DNA of 53,365 nt from Bacillus sp. FJAT-25509 (lineage in GTDB: Bacteria > Bacillota > Bacilli > Bacillales > Bacillaceae_G). A model generated the notes under the pieces. The model was not told the origin of the DNA, ran no database searches, and worked only from the letters and a program-made list of their open reading frames with translations. Shown here in pieces: positions 11,045 through 20,637 of the stretch. The DNA is taken from NCBI RefSeq assembly GCF_001420605.1, contig NZ_LJIZ01000028.1:1-53365 (forward strand), read 5' to 3'. The first letter of the stretch is position 1. The number at the start of each line of letters is the position of its first letter. Both the position numbers and the translations under genes were made by a program.

Positions 11045-12961
11045 TTATTCAGTGATTTTAGGCTCAGTTGGTTCATCATTCTTTTTAGAAATGTTAACTT
11101 TAATCTCATCATTTGAAGTTGGAGCTGTAGGAAGTGTACCTTGTTCCCAAAGACTCTTAATTCCTTTTGCATCTAAAGTTTCCACTTCTAATAATGTGTT
11201 AGCAAGCAAGTCTAATTTATCGCGATGCGTCTTAATAATATCAGTTGCTTTTGCATAACACTCTTTAATGATTGTTTGAATCTCAACATCGATTTCATAA
11301 GCAATTTTATCACTATAATTTTGTTCATTATTAAAGTCTCTACCAAGGAATACATTTCCTCCTTGAGATTGACCAAACTGTAATGGACCTAGTTTATCGC
11401 TCATACCGAACTCAGTAACCATACGACGAGCAATACCTGTTGCACGTTGGAAGTCATTATGAGCTCCTGTACTTACTTCACCAAATACCACTTCTTCAGC
11501 AACACGTCCACCAAGTAGACCTGTAATTTTATCAAGTAATTCTGGTTTTGTCATAAAGTAACGATCTTCTTTTGGAAGCATTACTGCATAACCACCAGCT
11601 TGACCACGAGGTACAATTGTTACTTTATGAACCATTTCAGCTTCATCTAACACTTGGCCAATAACCGTATGTCCAGCTTCGTGGAACGCAACAATTTTTC
11701 GCTCTTTTTCAGATATAACTTTATTTTTCTTAGCAGGTCCCGCAATTACACGGTCAGTTGCTTCGTCAATATCAAGCATATCGATTTTCTTTTTATCACG
11801 ACGAGCCGCAACTAATGCCGCTTCGTTTAATAAATTCTCTAAATCTGCACCAGAGAATCCAGGAGTTCTTTGAGCAATAGCTTTTAAGTCTACATCTGGA
11901 GCTAATGGTTTATTTCTTGAGTGAACTTTTAATACCGCTTCACGTCCTATTACATCTGGACGATCTACTGTAATCTGTCTGTCAAATCGACCTGGACGTA
12001 ATAACGCTGGGTCAAGAACATCTGCACGGTTTGTTGCTGCGATGATGATAATACCTTCGTTAGCACCGAAACCATCCATTTCAACAAGTAACTGGTTTAA
12101 TGTTTGTTCACGCTCATCGTGACCTCCACCTAATCCAGCACCACGTTGACGACCTACAGCATCAATCTCATCTATAAATATGATACAAGGAGCGTTTTTC
12201 TTCGCGTTTTCAAATAAATCACGAACACGAGAAGCACCAACCCCTACAAACATTTCAACGAAATCGGAACCACTGATTGAGAAGAATGGAACTCCAGCTT
12301 CTCCTGCAACTGCTCTCGCTAATAATGTTTTACCTGTTCCTGGAGGTCCTACTAATAGTACCCCTTTAGGAATTCTTGCACCTAATTCAGAAAATTTACG
12401 AGGATCTTTCAAGAACTCTACTACCTCAACAAGTTCTTGTTTCTCTTCATCTGCACCTGCAACATCTTTAAATCGTACTTTCTTTTTCTCGTCATTATAT
12501 AGACGAGCTTTGCTCTTCCCAAAGTTCATAACACGGCTTCCGCCACCTTGTGCATTATTCATTAGGAAGAAGAAAAGAATGAAAATAATTACAAATGGAA
12601 TGAGTGAAGTGAAAATTTGCACCCATGCACTTGTTGTTTCAGCTGGATTCCAATTAGCCTTTATTTTATAGTCAGCAACTGCTTTGTTAACTATTTTTGT
12701 CGTTTCATCACTAATTGGTACTTGAGTTTGGAAAGATTCGCCTTTTTTTACATCTGTAAAATGACCTCTTACTATGTACACTCCATTTTTAGGTTGGATA
12801 GATGTTAAACTGCTAACATCACCTTTTTGTAACTTAGTATAAAATGTATCGTAACTTACTTTCTTAACTTGAGATTCTGGCCCATTGAAATATGTAACAA
12901 CACCAATCACAACTAAGAAGATTAATATGTAAAAGACTGTATTACGGAAAATTCGATTCAA
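11045..12961 (-). CDS. ftsH: Membrane ATP-dependent zinc metalloprotease FtsH
   Basis: It degrades membrane and regulatory proteins, and in B. subtilis it affects sporulation entry. Order of parts: a first membrane segment (about residues 7-25), an extracytoplasmic domain, a second segment ([15 protein letters not shown]), an AAA domain with Walker A GPPGTGKT, Walker B IIFIDEID and RPGRFDRQ, then the zinc site HEAGH. The start is taken at a TTG with GGAGG seven bases upstream, giving MNRIFRNT as in B. subtilis; a TTG two codons earlier sits one base from the same site. 638 residues. Confidence 0.97.
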   Translation of the reverse strand: MNRIFRNTVFYILIFLVVIGVVTYFNGPESQVKKVSYDTFYTKLQKGDVSSLTSIQPKNGVYIVRGHFTDVKKGESFQTQVPISDETTKIVNKAVADYKIKANWNPAETTSAWVQIFTSLIPFVIIFILFFFLMNNAQGGGSRVMNFGKSKARLYNDEKKKVRFKDVAGADEEKQELVEVVEFLKDPRKFSELGARIPKGVLLVGPPGTGKTLLARAVAGEAGVPFFSISGSDFVEMFVGVGASRVRDLFENAKKNAPCIIFIDEIDAVGRQRGAGLGGGHDEREQTLNQLLVEMDGFGANEGIIIIAATNRADVLDPALLRPGRFDRQITVDRPDVIGREAVLKVHSRNKPLAPDVDLKAIAQRTPGFSGADLENLLNEAALVAARRDKKKIDMLDIDEATDRVIAGPAKKNKVISEKERKIVAFHEAGHTVIGQVLDEAEMVHKVTIVPRGQAGGYAVMLPKEDRYFMTKPELLDKITGLLGGRVAEEVVFGEVSTGAHNDFQRATGIARRMVTEFGMSDKLGPLQFGQSQGGNVFLGRDFNNEQNYSDKIAYEIDVEIQTIIKECYAKATDIIKTHRDKLDLLANTLLEVETLDAKGIKSLWEQGTLPTAPTSNDEIKVNISKKNDEPTEPKITE

Positions 12962-12994
12962 TTCCAAACCTCCTCTCTTTCAATTTAATTACTT

Positions 12995-13023
12995 TATATA
13001 GTAGCATAGTTATACCATGTAAA
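12995..13023 (-). promoter_or_regulatory. Putative sigma-A promoter of ftsH
   Basis: -35 TTTACA (13018-13023) and -10 TATATA (12995-13000) with 17-bp spacing lie in the 81-bp gap between hpt and ftsH on the minus strand. It would allow ftsH expression independent of tilS-hpt. Confidence 0.5.
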
Positions 13024-13042
13024 CAAACGAATAAAACTTGAC

Positions 13043-13582
13043 TTATTTCGTGTAAACTTCAGGCTTTAAAACGCCAACATATGGCAGATTTCGATAACGT
13101 TCAATATAATCTAAACCATATCCTACTACGAAAGCATCTGGTACTTCGAAACCAACTAAATCAGCCTGGATATCTGCTTTACGTCCGCTTGGCTTATCTA
13201 ATAAAGTAACAATTTTAACTGTATTAGCTTTGCGATGTTTAAATAGTTCAACTAAATAATTTAAAGTTAGACCACTATCAATAATATCTTCTAGAATGAT
13301 TACATCTCTTCCTTCTACAGAAGTATTTAAATCTTTCACAATTTTTACTTCACCAGAAGAAACTGTACTATGTCCATAACTAGAAACATCCATAAAATCA
13401 ATTTCGATATATGTATCAATATGCTTGATAAGGTCAGACATGAACGGAAGAGCTCCTTTTAAAACACCCACTACTAGTGGAAAGCGGTCTTTGTACTCTT
13501 CAGTTAGTACTGCACCTAATTCTACTACTTTTTGTTGAATTGCCTCTTCACTTACTAATACTTGTTGAATATCTTGTTTCAT
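13043..13582 (-). CDS. hpt: Hypoxanthine phosphoribosyltransferase
   Basis: It salvages hypoxanthine (and guanine) to IMP (and GMP) using PRPP. The 179-residue protein has the PRPP-binding motif [14 protein letters not shown] and the family segments [16 protein letters not shown] and [26 protein letters not shown] start with AGGAGG. It follows tilS by 9 bp; in B. subtilis HprT and TilS work together on ftsH expression, which fits the conserved tilS-hpt-ftsH order. PRPP would come from prs in the same window. Confidence 0.97.
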   Translation of the reverse strand: MKQDIQQVLVSEEAIQQKVVELGAVLTEEYKDRFPLVVGVLKGALPFMSDLIKHIDTYIEIDFMDVSSYGHSTVSSGEVKIVKDLNTSVEGRDVIILEDIIDSGLTLNYLVELFKHRKANTVKIVTLLDKPSGRKADIQADLVGFEVPDAFVVGYGLDYIERYRNLPYVGVLKPEVYTK

Positions 13583-13591
13583 CTTTTCCTC

Positions 13592-14980
13592 CTAGAAACT
13601 CTTAGAAACCACCTGTATTGCAATGAGTGACTCATCTGTCGAAAAATTTCTTTCAAATGCAGATTTCTTTACGAAAGGTACCCATAATATATTATTTTGA
13701 CTATCCGTAATTATTGGCCATTCATCACGTAATGATTGTTTCATTTTTTCATCAATAAATATATCTTTTAACTTTTTTGACCCATTCATACCCTTTAATG
13801 ACATTCGATCACCATTCTTTCGATTCCGAACAACGAGTGGAAAAGAAACATCCTTGACAGAACAAATAAACATGGCGTTTTTTGGTTCAAAACATTGATT
13901 GTTTAATTCAACTTTTATTGAAAAACCATTTGGTAGTTCGTATACGCCAGGCTCATTAATAGAAATAGTATAATCCTTCACATTCATTCGTTCGAATGTA
14001 AAGGTGCATTCATTATATGAGCGTGTAACAAAAAGTCCTTCAGGCAAATGTTGCTCCCAAGTGGATTTTTCATTTCGTAATAAAGTCAGAATTGAATTAA
14101 GATGCCCGTGTGTCAAGCCTTTAGGGATATATAGGTAGACATAATCTAATATTAGTTGAATACATCTTCTTTGTAAAGATATAGGCATATTTAAAAACTG
14201 TTCAACATCAATAGTGACTGCTTGCTTTTCTTTATTTTTTATAACTGTATTCATTGCGTCTTCAGTTAATTCCATTAAATATAGTTCATCTTCCAATTGC
14301 TGTCGACTAAATTGCTGGAATCTTTTTTGTGCAGTTGGATTTTCTTCAAAAATAAAAGGTAAAATATGATGTCTAAATCGATTTCTTGTGTAAACATCTT
14401 TATCATTACTTGGATCTTTTCGAGGGATAATACTTTGTTCACGACAATATGTAGTTAAAGCTTGTTTTCTTAAATCTAAAAATGGACGAATAATTTCGCC
14501 TGTACTAAAAGATCTCTTTTCCCTAATGCCAGCGTAACCGACCTGCGAGCTACCTCTTACTAATCGCATCAAAATCGTTTCAACTTGGTCTTCTCCATGA
14601 TGCCCTAACGCTAAAAAATTCGCTTCATATTTCTTCATCGTTTCATCAAAAAAATGATATCGACATTCTCTTGCCGCCAATTGACTACTTAATCCCGTTT
14701 CCTCGATATACTGATTCACATTTATGCTCTTACCTTCAAATTGAACGTTATTTTGGAGGCACCAATTCTTAACATATTCCAAATCATCTAAAGATTCTTG
14801 TCCTCTAAACATATGATCTACATGTGCGATAATAATCGAAAACTCATATTCCTCTCTGATTGATAAAAAAGAGTGAGCTAACGCCATTGAGTCTGGACCG
14901 CCAGAAACACCGATCACAATTACACTATTTCTGCTAATATTGTTTTGTTTAATAAATTCCTTTAATTGATTAATTACCAT
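13592..14980 (-). CDS. tilS: tRNA(Ile)-lysidine synthase
   Basis: It attaches lysine to C34 of the CAU-anticodon tRNA-Ile, changing it to an AUA reader; essential in bacteria. The N-terminal PP-loop ATP-binding motif is GVSGGPDSMALAHSFL (about residues 24-39). HHGEDQVETILMRLVRGS is the conserved segment after it, and the C-terminal substrate-binding domain ends with RNRKNGDRMSLKGMNGSKKLKDIFIDEKM. 462 residues, normal length. ATG start with AGGAG nine bases upstream. Confidence 0.96.
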   Translation of the reverse strand: MVINQLKEFIKQNNISRNSVIVIGVSGGPDSMALAHSFLSIREEYEFSIIIAHVDHMFRGQESLDDLEYVKNWCLQNNVQFEGKSINVNQYIEETGLSSQLAARECRYHFFDETMKKYEANFLALGHHGEDQVETILMRLVRGSSQVGYAGIREKRSFSTGEIIRPFLDLRKQALTTYCREQSIIPRKDPSNDKDVYTRNRFRHHILPFIFEENPTAQKRFQQFSRQQLEDELYLMELTEDAMNTVIKNKEKQAVTIDVEQFLNMPISLQRRCIQLILDYVYLYIPKGLTHGHLNSILTLLRNEKSTWEQHLPEGLFVTRSYNECTFTFERMNVKDYTISINEPGVYELPNGFSIKVELNNQCFEPKNAMFICSVKDVSFPLVVRNRKNGDRMSLKGMNGSKKLKDIFIDEKMKQSLRDEWPIITDSQNNILWVPFVKKSAFERNFSTDESLIAIQVVSKSF

Positions 14981-15051
14981 TTACCTATACTCCTAATGAA
15001 AGTAAAATTCATATCTATATGTTACCATTCACACACTTGGAGTACTATAAT

Positions 15052-16182
15052 TTACAACTGATAATAAAAATATAATGCATAGGCCAAGCCCATTAACAAA
15101 AGAATGGTCGATGTTTCAAACCAGTGTATTCTTTTTTTCTTTTGCTTCACTTGGACATTGTTCCCTGCTCTTGTTTGTGTTGATTGGTTAGGTGTTTGAT
15201 TCTGACTATTTGAATTTCTAGATTGATTTGTAGTTTGACTATGTTTTTTTGATTTTGTTGTTTGAGCAGTTTGATGTTGTTTTTTTGATTGCCTCGTTTG
15301 ATTCATCGAATTAGTTTGTGCTGTAGTAGTTTGAGCCTGTTTACTTTTATTCCTCTTTGTAGCATTTATCTTTTGTTCATACATTAATAGAGCCTGTTTC
15401 ATAGCACTTGCACTAACATACTCCCCTTTTAATCCCCTCATTAGAAATTCTTTATATGGATTAAGGGTTTGTGTTTGAGCTATTACTTGTTCAATTTGTT
15501 TTATTCCTTGCCCATTTTTTAAAAACTGCTTTTTACAATGTAAATGGATAAAAATCATCGTAACAGCAAATAAGTCATAGGAAACTTCTGCTTTTCTAGA
15601 ACCTAAGCCCCAATAACCACGATCAAAGAACTCCGTAAACTCTTTAACTGCACGTCCAATTTGCGTAACTCCTCCAAAATCAATCCACTGGATTTTATTT
15701 GGTTCTTTCGTAACTAGTAGATTATCTGTTTTTAAATCACCGAAAATAAAGCCTTTATGGTGCAATTTATCTAACAATGATAAAACTTGTATGATAAAAA
15801 TACTACTCCATTCCATACCGTTTCTTTCGATAAATTTTGGTAAACTTACACCATTTACGTACTCCATTACATAGTAATAGCAGTATTCATTTGTTCCTGG
15901 ATTTATATAGTCATCTACATCGATAAAAGAAGGCCCTAGGAATGAATCCTGGACCTGTGTGATTTTTTTTAAAACATTTACTTCGTTCGTGATATTAGTA
16001 GATTCTTTACTCAGCTTAATCGCAACTTCTCCAGTTTGTCCAGAAGCTAGATAAACTGTACCGTTTGCGCCATTTCCAAGTAAACTCTTAATTTCGTATT
16101 TGTTTTTATTCCACTTACCAGTAATGAGAGTTCCAGGCGCTAAATTAATCTGCCCATTCAATTGATTGTTCATCATCACCAT
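15052..16182 (-). CDS. yabT: Membrane-anchored Ser/Thr protein kinase YabT
   Basis: Hanks-type kinase; the B. subtilis homologue is active during sporulation, is stimulated by DNA and phosphorylates RecA and AbrB. Visible here: Gly-rich loop LGNGANGTVY (36-44), ATP lysine in VAIK (Lys56), catalytic FGDLKTDNLL (Asp149; the usual HRD reads FGD) and IDFGG (Asp168). A Lys/Gln/Thr/Ser/Asn-rich linker of about 75 residues (roughly 283-355) leads to a C-terminal membrane segment (STILLLMGLAYALYFY). 376 residues with the first ATG; two more ATGs follow within four codons. It overlaps yabS by 38 nt. Confidence 0.93.
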   Translation of the reverse strand: MVMMNNQLNGQINLAPGTLITGKWNKNKYEIKSLLGNGANGTVYLASGQTGEVAIKLSKESTNITNEVNVLKKITQVQDSFLGPSFIDVDDYINPGTNEYCYYYVMEYVNGVSLPKFIERNGMEWSSIFIIQVLSLLDKLHHKGFIFGDLKTDNLLVTKEPNKIQWIDFGGVTQIGRAVKEFTEFFDRGYWGLGSRKAEVSYDLFAVTMIFIHLHCKKQFLKNGQGIKQIEQVIAQTQTLNPYKEFLMRGLKGEYVSASAMKQALLMYEQKINATKRNKSKQAQTTTAQTNSMNQTRQSKKQHQTAQTTKSKKHSQTTNQSRNSNSQNQTPNQSTQTRAGNNVQVKQKKKRIHWFETSTILLLMGLAYALYFYYQL

Positions 16183-16879
16183 TATTACCTCTATTATAGT
16201 TTTGTTCGTTAAAATAGTTTAAAGCCTCACGTATTGCAGGACCAGTTGGTGTCATACCACCCATCGTTAGCTTAGGAAAAATCGTGTTTAGCTTTTCTAA
16301 TTTAGGTGTCCAATCTAGTAATTTGTCTACATCGTCTTGTTTCCCAGGAAATATAAATAATGAGTAGGCATTTTCTCCTGTTCTTGAGTTTAAACTAATT
16401 TGTAAATCAAATAATGATTCCTTAACAGTTTCTAGTTTGTCTTTCATACTAGCACTCGTATCTACTAAAATAATAACTTCTAAACCTACAGTTTCGCCGA
16501 TCTCCTCTACAACCTCATATACCTCTTCGCGCTTTGAAGGAGGAAGTGATTCCATTGAATTGCTATCGCCTAAAATTTGCTTTAATTCTTTATTAACAAA
16601 TCCTTGAATTGTTTGTGTCATCGCTTTTCTAGTAACCATTTGGACAGTTTGAGAAAGTTGCTTTGTGTAAACGACTTGGCTAATCCCTCCACCTGCTCTA
16701 GCAATTTCCTCGATTTCTTTTAAACCGTCACCACTTTGTACATTTTCATCTAAAATTCCAATTACATTTACTGTAATACCGTATTCTTGAGCCAAACTTG
16801 AAACAGCTAACGGATCTTCACCATGGTTTGAATAACCATCAGTTATTAATAGAATTTGTTTTAACTTTCCTTTATACAT
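16145..16879 (-). CDS. yabS: von Willebrand factor A-domain protein YabS
   Basis: Function unknown; a sporulation-period gene in B. subtilis. It carries a VWA-like fold with a metal-ion-dependent adhesion site: VIILVDTSASMKDKLETV (DxSxS) in the middle, and GGMTPTGPAIREALNYF providing the conserved Thr. The N-terminal part (ILLITDGYSNHGEDP) looks like a second, partial VWA half. Start at the ATG with GGAGGGG seven bases upstream (244 residues). It lies between spoIIE and yabT and probably shares a message with yabT. Partners are not visible from sequence. Confidence 0.9.
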   Translation of the reverse strand: MYKGKLKQILLITDGYSNHGEDPLAVSSLAQEYGITVNVIGILDENVQSGDGLKEIEEIARAGGGISQVVYTKQLSQTVQMVTRKAMTQTIQGFVNKELKQILGDSNSMESLPPSKREEVYEVVEEIGETVGLEVIILVDTSASMKDKLETVKESLFDLQISLNSRTGENAYSLFIFPGKQDDVDKLLDWTPKLEKLNTIFPKLTMGGMTPTGPAIREALNYFNEQNYNRGNNGDDEQSIEWAD

Positions 16880-16959
16880 ACAAAATCCCCTCCGCGTAAA
16901 AGTTGTTACCATTTTGTCCAATTACGGGAGGGGATAAACCTTTATTTATTTTATTTTAC

Positions 16960-19434
16960 TTAAGCCATCGCGCTATATGACGAGATAGATGACCACTCTG
17001 GCAAGTTTCGTTTAACAACGGCAACCACAACCGTCATATCATCATTAATATCACCTGTATTCGAACGAATTACTTCCTCCAGTAACAATTCTGCTACTGA
17101 TTGTGGATCATCAGTTTCAAATTCACTTATTTTACGTTTCATCCACATTTCGTAATTTTCAACATGTTTCGGACCTTCAAAAATACCATCACTCATCATA
17201 ATTAATAAGTCTCCAGCTTTTAACTGCTCACTTACGACTTCTACGTCAAATTCATCAATGATTCCGATTGGTAGATTACTACCTTCAATTTTAATAACTT
17301 GCTTTCCTCGTTTAACAAAGCTTGGCGATGAACCAATTTTCAAGAATTTTGCTGAAGCATCGTGTAAATCAACCATCGCTAAATCCAATGTAGCAAAGAC
17401 CTCTTCAGTAGTACGTAAAGATAGAATCGAATTAATCGATTTAATAGCGACTGTTTCTTCAATACCTGAATTTAATATTTTTTGAAGTAGTTTTAATGTC
17501 TCATTACTTTCAATATGAGCTCGCTCTCCATTCCCCATTCCATCACTAATTGCAATAGCGTGCTTTCCTGCTCCAACGTCCATTATTTTAAATGCATCAC
17601 CCGATATAAAGCCTCCACCTTTAGCTGCCGTCGCAACCCCAGTTTCAATAACAAATGCCTTATCTGATCCAAATGTAACTAAGTAATTACCTCCATTTGG
17701 TATTGTCGCTGCCTCTTCTTTTAATACGACAATCGTCTCTTTTAAAATATCTGATAGAATCGGCGCAATTAGTTTTTGGCACTCACCATATTCGTTCTCA
17801 AACGGAATTAAGATATCTATATCAATATTACCTTGCTCTAAGTTATAAATTTCTACTTGGCTAACATCAATTCCAAAGTTTAATAAAGCTTGTAGGATTT
17901 GGTCTTCCTGTAATTGATGATTTTCTTTTTCTCGTTGAATCTCTTTTGCAAAATCGACCATTACTTTTGAAACCCCGCGCAATTGCTCTGCCACTAATCT
18001 TCTACTTTCTTGAACTTGTTTTTTAAGTCTTTGATTTGCACGGAAGTAGAAAACCTCTTGCTTCATTAAATCTGCCATTTTTGAAGAACGTTGGCAATAT
18101 TTTTCCCACTCTCTCATAAATTGGCCATTCTTAATAAGCTGGTCCTTTTCAACTAATTGCATCATATTTTCCATGTATTGATATGTCCGGTCACCGTTGT
18201 TTGACCAGCAATGATCCTTTTTCATACAGCTATTACAGCACTTATTTGAAATACTGCAAATGAAAAGCTCTTCATCAGTTAATTCATCTTCAATATGCGC
18301 AAACTGACTAGGCTGTGAGAAGCTTGCCGATAACGCTTCAAACACATTAGAGAATTGAGTAATTCGATTCGCCGTCAAATCTCTTATTTTACGTAAGTAC
18401 TGCTGTTGGTCAGTAGAGTGTTCCTCTGTCCCAGGTACTAGTTTAGCTAATTGTTTTAGCAGGAAATTCGGCGTCAATAAGAATAAGACAATCGCAATCA
18501 CTGATTCAATGATGGAAAAGATAATATCAGACTGTTTCTCTGCATAAAAGCTGATTAGGCATGTCCCAATTAATAGTCCAGCTGCCGCACCCAATCTTTT
18601 ACCCTCTTTTAGTAGGCCACCAAGTAATCCAGAGAATGCTAATAAGCTCATTTGGTATAAACTTGAAACACTTGCTAGACTTAATATAAGACCCGTTACA
18701 ACCCCTACTGTACAACCGACCGTTCCCCCAGCTACGAAGGCAAATAGTAAGACAATATATCTAGTAACAATATGCTGAATAGATAAGTCTTGAATATACC
18801 AATCAGTTGTCCCCGTCACAACCGAAGCTAAAAGAATAACTAAACATACGATTTCTTCAACACCTAAAAGCTGTTTTCTTTTAGGAATCGCAAGTAGAGG
18901 TACACTTTGGAAAAAGATCATCGTTAAAATAAAACTTAATCCCGCTTCAACTGAAGCCATTAATACATCGTACATTAGAACTTCTTGTTGGAAAGCATAT
19001 GCAATTAGTAGATGACTAATGAATACGGATAAAAATACTTGAAAAGGTACAAGACCTATATAATGTCGTTTAACTCTAGCAAAGAAAATATTGAGGATAA
19101 AAAATAAGATAATTGTGGCAAATGCATAACTAACCGTTTCAATCGATACAGTTAATGAACCGATCATAAGAGCAACGAAGGCTATTCCTGTACGCTCACG
19201 TTTCATCATATAAACTGAGGCAAAAAACGGTAATACAAACGGGAGAATATGTGATAGTATCAACGCTCGCCCTAATAAAAATCCCGTTAAAAAGATTAGT
19301 AGCCCAAAATCAAAGAATGCTCTCTCTAATTTGGATTTAATTGATTTAGAAGATTGCCGAAATACTGATTGAATACCATTAGTAGGGACTAAGCTCGCTG
19401 TAGAATTAGAAGACCCTCTTTGCAGTTTCGTCAT
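16960..19434 (-). CDS. spoIIE: Stage II sporulation protein E (SpoIIE), PP2C phosphatase
   Basis: This septum-associated phosphatase dephosphorylates SpoIIAA and so activates sigma-F in the forespore; it also interacts with FtsZ. The N-terminal third (about residues 38-330) is a chain of roughly ten hydrophobic membrane segments. A central region holds a Cys cluster (CSISNKCCNSCMKKDHCW). The C-terminal PP2C-type domain (about 590-810) has GVATAAKGGGFISGD, ISDGMGNGERA, MMSDGIFEG and GDINDDMTVVV with the metal-binding aspartates. 824 residues, close to the B. subtilis length. Its promoter has the Spo0A-type long spacing. Confidence 0.97.
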   Translation of the reverse strand: MTKLQRGSSNSTASLVPTNGIQSVFRQSSKSIKSKLERAFFDFGLLIFLTGFLLGRALILSHILPFVLPFFASVYMMKRERTGIAFVALMIGSLTVSIETVSYAFATIILFFILNIFFARVKRHYIGLVPFQVFLSVFISHLLIAYAFQQEVLMYDVLMASVEAGLSFILTMIFFQSVPLLAIPKRKQLLGVEEIVCLVILLASVVTGTTDWYIQDLSIQHIVTRYIVLLFAFVAGGTVGCTVGVVTGLILSLASVSSLYQMSLLAFSGLLGGLLKEGKRLGAAAGLLIGTCLISFYAEKQSDIIFSIIESVIAIVLFLLTPNFLLKQLAKLVPGTEEHSTDQQQYLRKIRDLTANRITQFSNVFEALSASFSQPSQFAHIEDELTDEELFICSISNKCCNSCMKKDHCWSNNGDRTYQYMENMMQLVEKDQLIKNGQFMREWEKYCQRSSKMADLMKQEVFYFRANQRLKKQVQESRRLVAEQLRGVSKVMVDFAKEIQREKENHQLQEDQILQALLNFGIDVSQVEIYNLEQGNIDIDILIPFENEYGECQKLIAPILSDILKETIVVLKEEAATIPNGGNYLVTFGSDKAFVIETGVATAAKGGGFISGDAFKIMDVGAGKHAIAISDGMGNGERAHIESNETLKLLQKILNSGIEETVAIKSINSILSLRTTEEVFATLDLAMVDLHDASAKFLKIGSSPSFVKRGKQVIKIEGSNLPIGIIDEFDVEVVSEQLKAGDLLIMMSDGIFEGPKHVENYEMWMKRKISEFETDDPQSVAELLLEEVIRSNTGDINDDMTVVVAVVKRNLPEWSSISSYSAMA

Positions 19435-19468
19435 ATTTCCACCTCATCCGATTTGGTTTATTGAACAT

Positions 19469-19501
19469 ATTTTAACTTGTCCAATTGAAGGAATATGTCA
19501 A
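19469..19501 (-). promoter_or_regulatory. Spo0A-type promoter of spoIIE (21-bp spacer)
   Basis: On the minus strand a perfect -35 TTGACA (19496-19501) lies 21 bp from a -10 TAAAAT (19469-19474). Such long spacing is the known mark of Spo0A-activated sigma-A promoters such as spoIIE and spoIIG. A GTCGAA core of a 0A box lies upstream at 19528-19533, and the -35 region itself forms TTTGTCA/TTTTGACA. Confidence 0.72.
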
Positions 19502-19715
19502 AATGACAAAGGCAAATAAAAGTTTTCTTCGACGGAAAAAGCTTTTACGTACAACTGTTTTACAAAATATGAGTAAAGCTTGCAGCATAATTTCTCTAAT
19601 AGGGTAAAAGAAACGCAATTATTAAATTTTATGTCAATCGAAATTCAGAATAAAGAGAGAAAGTTTGGAATGAATTATGTGATTAAGAGACGGAGGACAC
19701 GCATGTTCCTGGAAA

Positions 19716-19758
19716 AGAAAAAAACGCTTAGCCTCTCTTATAGAGACCAAACGTTTTT
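19716..19758 (-). terminator. Terminator of the tRNA-Met/tRNA-Glu unit
   Basis: A 14-bp stem including a few G-U pairs (19723-19736 with 19742-19755, 5-nt loop) is followed on the minus strand by a T run. It begins about 10 bp after the tRNA-Glu 3' end. Confidence 0.88.
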
Positions 19759-19767
19759 GTTGTTGTA

Positions 19768-19839
19768 TGACCCGTACGGGATTCGAACCCGTGTTACCGC
19801 CGTGAAAGGGCGGTGTCTTAACCGCTTGACCAACGGGCC
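19768..19839 (-). tRNA. tRNA-Glu (anticodon TTC)
   Basis: A 72-nt cloverleaf reads GGCCCGT...ACGGGTC for the acceptor stem, an anticodon loop CTTTCAC (anticodon TTC), and the T arm GGTTCGAATCC. CCA is not encoded. It follows tRNA-Met by 11 nt. B. subtilis has a tRNA pair at the same place between yabR and spoIIE. Confidence 0.97.
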
Positions 19840-19850
19840 GTTAAAGGGAA

Positions 19851-19927
19851 TGGTAGCGGCGGAGGGAGTCGAACCCACGACCTCACGGGTATGAACCGTA
19901 CGCTCTAGCCAGCTGAGCTACACCGCC
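19851..19927 (-). tRNA. tRNA-Met (elongator, anticodon CAT)
   Basis: A 77-nt gene with encoded CCA. The acceptor GGCGGTG pairs perfectly at position 1, so it is not an initiator. The D arm GCTCAGCTGGC and anticodon loop TTCATAC (CAT) match elongator tRNA-Met of Bacillus. A CAT anticodon could also belong to the tRNA-Ile2 substrate of TilS, but the body matches Met. Confidence 0.94.
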
Positions 19928-20016
19928 ATAATCTTTAAACGACAAGATTTATAATATCATGGTACTAATTACCCGTCAACAGTTTTTTCAAATGTTATTT
20001 TATTATTTTTTTCATA

Positions 20017-20045
20017 CAAAAACGCACCCATTAAAGAGTGCGTGT
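20017..20045 (-). terminator. Intrinsic terminator of yabR
   Basis: ACGCAC and GTGCGT form a short GC-rich stem (20022-20043), with five T on the minus strand after it. It lies 37 bp past the yabR stop and before tRNA-Met. Confidence 0.75.
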
Positions 20046-20081
20046 TCTATATACCTATTTATGTCCTGACAAGGTAGGAAA

Positions 20082-20552
20082 TTAGCCTCGACGAGCTCCA
20101 CGGCCACCACGTTTAGATTCTGTGTTGCGTTTTAAAGAAGCTAGACGATCTTCACTGTCTTTTAAAAATTTACTCATTTTTTGATCAAATGTTTCTTTAA
20201 CCGGACGTTGATCCGAACGGTTTTGATTTTTACCACGGTTTCCACCACCGCCGCCTCCATATGAAGGTCTGCTTTGACGAGGTCTTTGCTCACGCTCTCC
20301 CTCTTTTACTGGTGGACGTTCTTTCGCTTTTTTGATTGAAAGACCGATTTTACCGTCTTTTTCAACATTGATTACTTTTACTTCTACTTCATCGCCAACT
20401 TTTAAATGTTCGTTAATATCTTTAACATAGTTGTCAGCTACTTCACTAATGTGAACAAGTCCAGTTACTCCTTCTGGTAACTCTACAAAAGCACCAAAAT
20501 TTGTAATCCCTGTAACTTTCCCACTAACTTTGCTGCCTACCTCAATTGACAT
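20082..20552 (-). CDS. yabR: S1-domain RNA-binding protein YabR
   Basis: An S1 OB-fold fills residues 1-75 (GSKVSGKVTGITNFGAFVELP, GLVHISEVADNYV, GDEVEVKVINVEKDGKIGLSIKK), the same fold as in general stress protein 13 and ribosomal S1. The rest is a basic, Gly/Arg-rich tail (a run of six glycines, then KRGGRGARRG at the very end). At 156 residues it is longer than the B. subtilis protein (about 128), the extra length being in the tail. ATG start after AAGGAGGAG. RNA or ribosome binding is the likely role; the specific target is unknown. Confidence 0.9.
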   Translation of the reverse strand: MSIEVGSKVSGKVTGITNFGAFVELPEGVTGLVHISEVADNYVKDINEHLKVGDEVEVKVINVEKDGKIGLSIKKAKERPPVKEGEREQRPRQSRPSYGGGGGGNRGKNQNRSDQRPVKETFDQKMSKFLKDSEDRLASLKRNTESKRGGRGARRG

Positions 20553-20637
20553 AAAAAAAATGCTCCTCCTTAAAAATGTTTAACTGGATTTACTTTATTA
20601 TATAAAATTATAAAAACAAGTGTCAATGAAACGATAA

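Larger units (their letters stand above)
19435..19767. other. Intergenic region spoIIE / tRNA-Glu
   Basis: This 333-bp gap holds the spoIIE promoter with its 0A-type box and, at its tRNA end, the tRNA terminator. Between them (about 19560-19715) no gene or clear signal is seen. An open frame on the plus strand that crosses the two tRNA genes is not a real gene. Confidence 0.7.

Noticed and set aside
12180-12671. 163-codon plus-strand open frame inside ftsH
   Set aside because: It is antisense to the conserved AAA domain of ftsH, has no ribosome binding site, and its composition is that of the complementary strand.
19580-19894. 104-codon open frame on the plus strand across the tRNA pair
   Set aside because: It runs through tRNA-Glu and tRNA-Met and their terminator on the opposite strand; the apparent peptide is antisense tRNA sequence.
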